Positions 5,513 to 6,748 of a stretch of 6,748 nucleotides of DNA are shown one piece after another. Every line of letters begins with the position of its first letter. Position 1 is the first letter of the stretch. Below the pieces are notes generated by a model that had not been told where the DNA came from, did no database searches, and saw only the letters and a list, made by a program, of their open reading frames with translations. This DNA comes from an uncultured Pseudomonadota bacterium (lineage in GTDB: Bacteria > Myxococcota_A > UBA796 > CAJQPC01): positions 1 through 6,748 of the forward strand of contig CALGIB010000840.1 of the NCBI GenBank assembly GCA_937915955.1, written 5' to 3'. Position numbers and translations under genes: made by a program.

Positions 5513-6256
5513 ATGCGCTCTACCCTCACCCGCGCCGGCCTCGTCGTCGGCCTCGTCGGCTTCGGACTCGCCTGCGGCGGCGGCGCCACCGAGACCAACG
5601 AGCTCTCGGTCACCCCCTCGACCGACCGGGCCGCCACCCCGGCCGCGGCGGGCTCGAACAAGTTCGCCGAGTGGTCCGACAAGGACATCGAGGCCCGCCT
5701 GAAGGCCGACGGCTGGACCATCGAGGAGTGCTACTCGTCCCGCGAGGACGGCGAGGAGTACAACGACTGCGACGCGGTGAAGGGCAAGCTGGCCGCGGCG
5801 ATCGAGCTGTCCAAGTTCAAGAGCGAGGACGACGCCCGATGGACCGTCGAGGACGAGCCCGCCGCCCTGCGCGACGGCAAGGCCACGCTCGAGGTGACGG
5901 TCTACGACGGCGAGGCCGCCGCCAGGGTCCTGGACCAGATGTCCCCCAAGGGCGCCCGGATCGCCCAGATCGACAGCGCCACCGTCGAGAGCGCGCTCAA
6001 GGGCCTGGGCTACTCGATCACCGAGAGCTCCCGCTCCCGCGAGGACGGCATGGTCTACCAGGAGGTCATGGGCACCCAGGGCGACAGCTACGCCATCGTC
6101 GACTGGTCCTACAACGAGAACGGCAACGGCGGGCAGGAGCTGCGCCTGGACGAGGGCGGCACCGCCGTCATCACCCAGGGCTACGAGGACGTCGTGTCCA
6201 TCGTGATCATGGACGCGGACAAGGCCAAGGACCTGCTGGCTGCGGTCACGAAGTGA
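5513..6256 (+). CDS. Putative lipoprotein with internal duplication, function unknown
   Basis: A 247-residue protein I do not recognise. Its N-terminus is a signal sequence (basic MRSTLTR, then hydrophobic GLVVGLVGFGLA) followed by Cys21 and GGG, consistent with a lipoprotein. The lipobox is imperfect, with Gly at -3. A Thr/Ala/Pro-rich linker (about 25-48) leads to two related halves. Residues 59-80 and 158-179 align without gaps, with 11 of 22 identical, sharing LK, G, I, E and the block SREDG. The ends of the halves (about 124-143 and 226-245) share a strand-then-helix pattern. The first half has Cys73 and Cys86, which could form a disulfide; the second half lacks them. GGAGG lies five bases before the ATG. 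It sits between the TIGR02530-type gene and flgE, so a flagellum-linked envelope role is possible, but only from location. Confidence 0.82.
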   Translation: MRSTLTRAGLVVGLVGFGLACGGGATETNELSVTPSTDRAATPAAAGSNKFAEWSDKDIEARLKADGWTIEECYSSREDGEEYNDCDAVKGKLAAAIELSKFKSEDDARWTVEDEPAALRDGKATLEVTVYDGEAAARVLDQMSPKGARIAQIDSATVESALKGLGYSITESSRSREDGMVYQEVMGTQGDSYAIVDWSYNENGNGGQELRLDEGGTAVITQGYEDVVSIVIMDADKAKDLLAAVTK

Positions 6257-6267
6257 TCGCGAAGACA

Positions 6268-6289
6268 CGCCGGGCCTAAACCCCCGGCG
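6268..6289. terminator. Inverted repeat just after the lipoprotein gene, terminator-like without T-run
   Basis: CGCCGGG (6268-6274) pairs perfectly with CCCGGCG (6283-6289) around the 8-base loop CCTAAACC. The stem starts 11 bases after the stop codon at 6254-6256, the normal place for a terminator or mRNA 3'-end stem. No T-run follows, so intrinsic termination is uncertain. Confidence 0.45.
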
Positions 6290-6297
6290 CGCCCGAT

Positions 6298-6348
6298 CCG
6301 AGGGGTGCTGCGTGGTCCCGAAGCGACCACACCAGAACAACCCCTCGG
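6298..6348. promoter_or_regulatory. Long interrupted hairpin in the flgE leader/intergenic region
   Basis: CCGAGGGGT (6298-6306) is perfectly complementary to ACCCCTCGG (6340-6348). Inside it, CTG (6308-6310) pairs with CAG (6333-6335), and GTGGTC (6312-6317) pairs with GACCAC (6325-6330) around a 7-base loop. That gives 18 base pairs broken by two small asymmetric internal loops. It could be a terminator/attenuator stem, an mRNA processing or stability element, a structured leader or a dispersed palindromic repeat. No T-run follows. Confidence 0.5.
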
Positions 6349-6381
6349 GCCGGACTGCGGAGACGCTCCAAAGAGGCCCGA

Positions 6382-6409
6382 CGAGCTGCTGACCGACTGA
6401 CGCAGCTCG
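6382..6409. promoter_or_regulatory. Hairpin directly upstream of the flgE ribosome binding site
   Basis: CGAGCTGC (6382-6389) is perfectly complementary to GCAGCTCG (6402-6409) around a 12-base loop. The stem ends eight bases before the GGAG ribosome binding site at 6418-6421. It could act in translation control of flgE, as a protein-binding palindrome or as a 5' stabiliser; the sequence does not decide which. Confidence 0.45.
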
Positions 6410-6427
6410 AACCTCACGGAGAATCGC

Positions 6428-6748
6428 ATGTCTCTCTTCGGCACCCTCAACACGGGGGCCTCGGGCCTCGGCGTGTCCTCGGCCAGCATGTCCGTGATCG
6501 GCGACAACATCGCCAACATCAACACGACCGGCTTCAAGGGCATGCAGGCGAGCTTCGCCGACATGATGCCCAACAGCATCGGCGGCCTGAACGGCTCCAA
6601 CCAGATGGGCTCGGGCGCGGCCATGGCCGCCAACATGACGCTCTTTGGCCAGGGCACGGTCAGCGGCTCCGACTCGGCGCTGGACATGGCCATCTCCGGC
6701 AAGGGCTTCTTCCAGGTCAGCGGCGAGGACGGCGCGGACTACTACACC
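6428..6748 (+). CDS. flgE: Flagellar hook protein FlgE, N-terminal fragment (runs off right edge)
   Basis: The first 107 codons are open to the window end. FlgE polymerises outside the cell into the hook joining rod and filament. Residues 22-37 carry SVIGDNIANINTTGFK, the signature shared by rod and hook axial proteins, where the N-terminal helix builds the inner tube. Residues 76-97 (GTVSGSDS, then LDMAISGKGFFQV) match the strand region that follows in FlgE and FlgF/FlgG. FlgE is preferred over the rod proteins because flgD and the TIGR02530-type gene lie just upstream and because of the MSLFGTLNTGASGL start typical of hook protein. The ATG is preceded by GGAG at 6418-6421, six bases away. 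It has its own 171-base upstream gap rich in inverted repeats, so separate transcription or post-transcriptional control of this highly expressed gene is plausible. Confidence 0.93.
   Translation, partial: MSLFGTLNTGASGLGVSSASMSVIGDNIANINTTGFKGMQASFADMMPNSIGGLNGSNQMGSGAAMAANMTLFGQGTVSGSDSALDMAISGKGFFQVSGEDGADYYT

Noticed and set aside
5369..6340. Long minus-strand open frame (323 codons) opposite the lipoprotein gene
   Set aside because: It is a GC-rich shadow: Val/Leu/Gly/Asp-rich without domain motifs, while the plus strand has a signal peptide, internal repeat and ribosome binding site.
6257..6427. Sigma54 -24/-12 promoter upstream of flgE
   Set aside because: I looked for GG and GC ten bases apart in a TGGCAC/TTGC context, as hook genes often use sigma54, and found no credible match.
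1..6748. CRISPR array, tRNA, rRNA, insertion sequence or defence island
   Set aside because: No regularly spaced repeats, no tRNA-like or rRNA stretches, no transposase and no terminal repeats were seen.

Overview
The window is strongly GC-rich, with codon third positions almost all G or C. It holds two divergent gene groups separated by about 130 bases. The right-hand group (from 2013 to the window end) is part of a flagellar rod/hook locus: fliJ, a MotE-like MgtE_N-domain protein, fliK, flgD, a small flagellar operon protein of the TIGR02530 type, an unrecognised putative lipoprotein, and the 5' end of flgE. This order, including the TIGR02530-type gene between flgD and flgE, resembles flagellar clusters of deltaproteobacterial lineages. 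With the GC content and the lipoprotein style it suggests a flagellated Myxococcota/Bdellovibrionota-like or related bacterium. That placement is an inference, since no rRNA or other phylogenetic marker is present.

The left-hand group (1 to 1882, minus strand) is a compact lipid-metabolism operon. In transcription order it encodes a ketoacyl-ACP synthase III (FabH-like) with an intact Cys-His-Asn triad, a DAGAT/TMEM68-type acyltransferase, and the N-terminus of a short-chain dehydrogenase/reductase that runs off the left edge. All junctions overlap, which implies co-translation and perhaps one acyl-chain pathway: condensation, reduction and esterification. Its product cannot be read from the sequence.

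In the flagellar group several junctions are 4-base GTGA stop/start overlaps (fliJ/motE-like, motE-like/fliK, flgD/TIGR02530-type). The gene products have complementary roles. FliJ serves the export ATPase, the MotE-like protein is expected in the periplasm near the motor, FliK measures hook length, FlgD caps the growing hook and FlgE is the hook subunit. fliJ is the first gene of the group and has no fliI beside it.

The least explained part is 5409 to 6427. It holds a 247-residue putative lipoprotein with an internal duplication, flanked on both sides by inverted repeats. The 171 bases between it and flgE contain three separate perfect-stem inverted repeats. One is a long interrupted hairpin and one lies immediately before the flgE ribosome binding site. 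I see no CRISPR array, tRNA, rRNA, insertion sequence or defence system in the window, and no clearly new multi-gene system.
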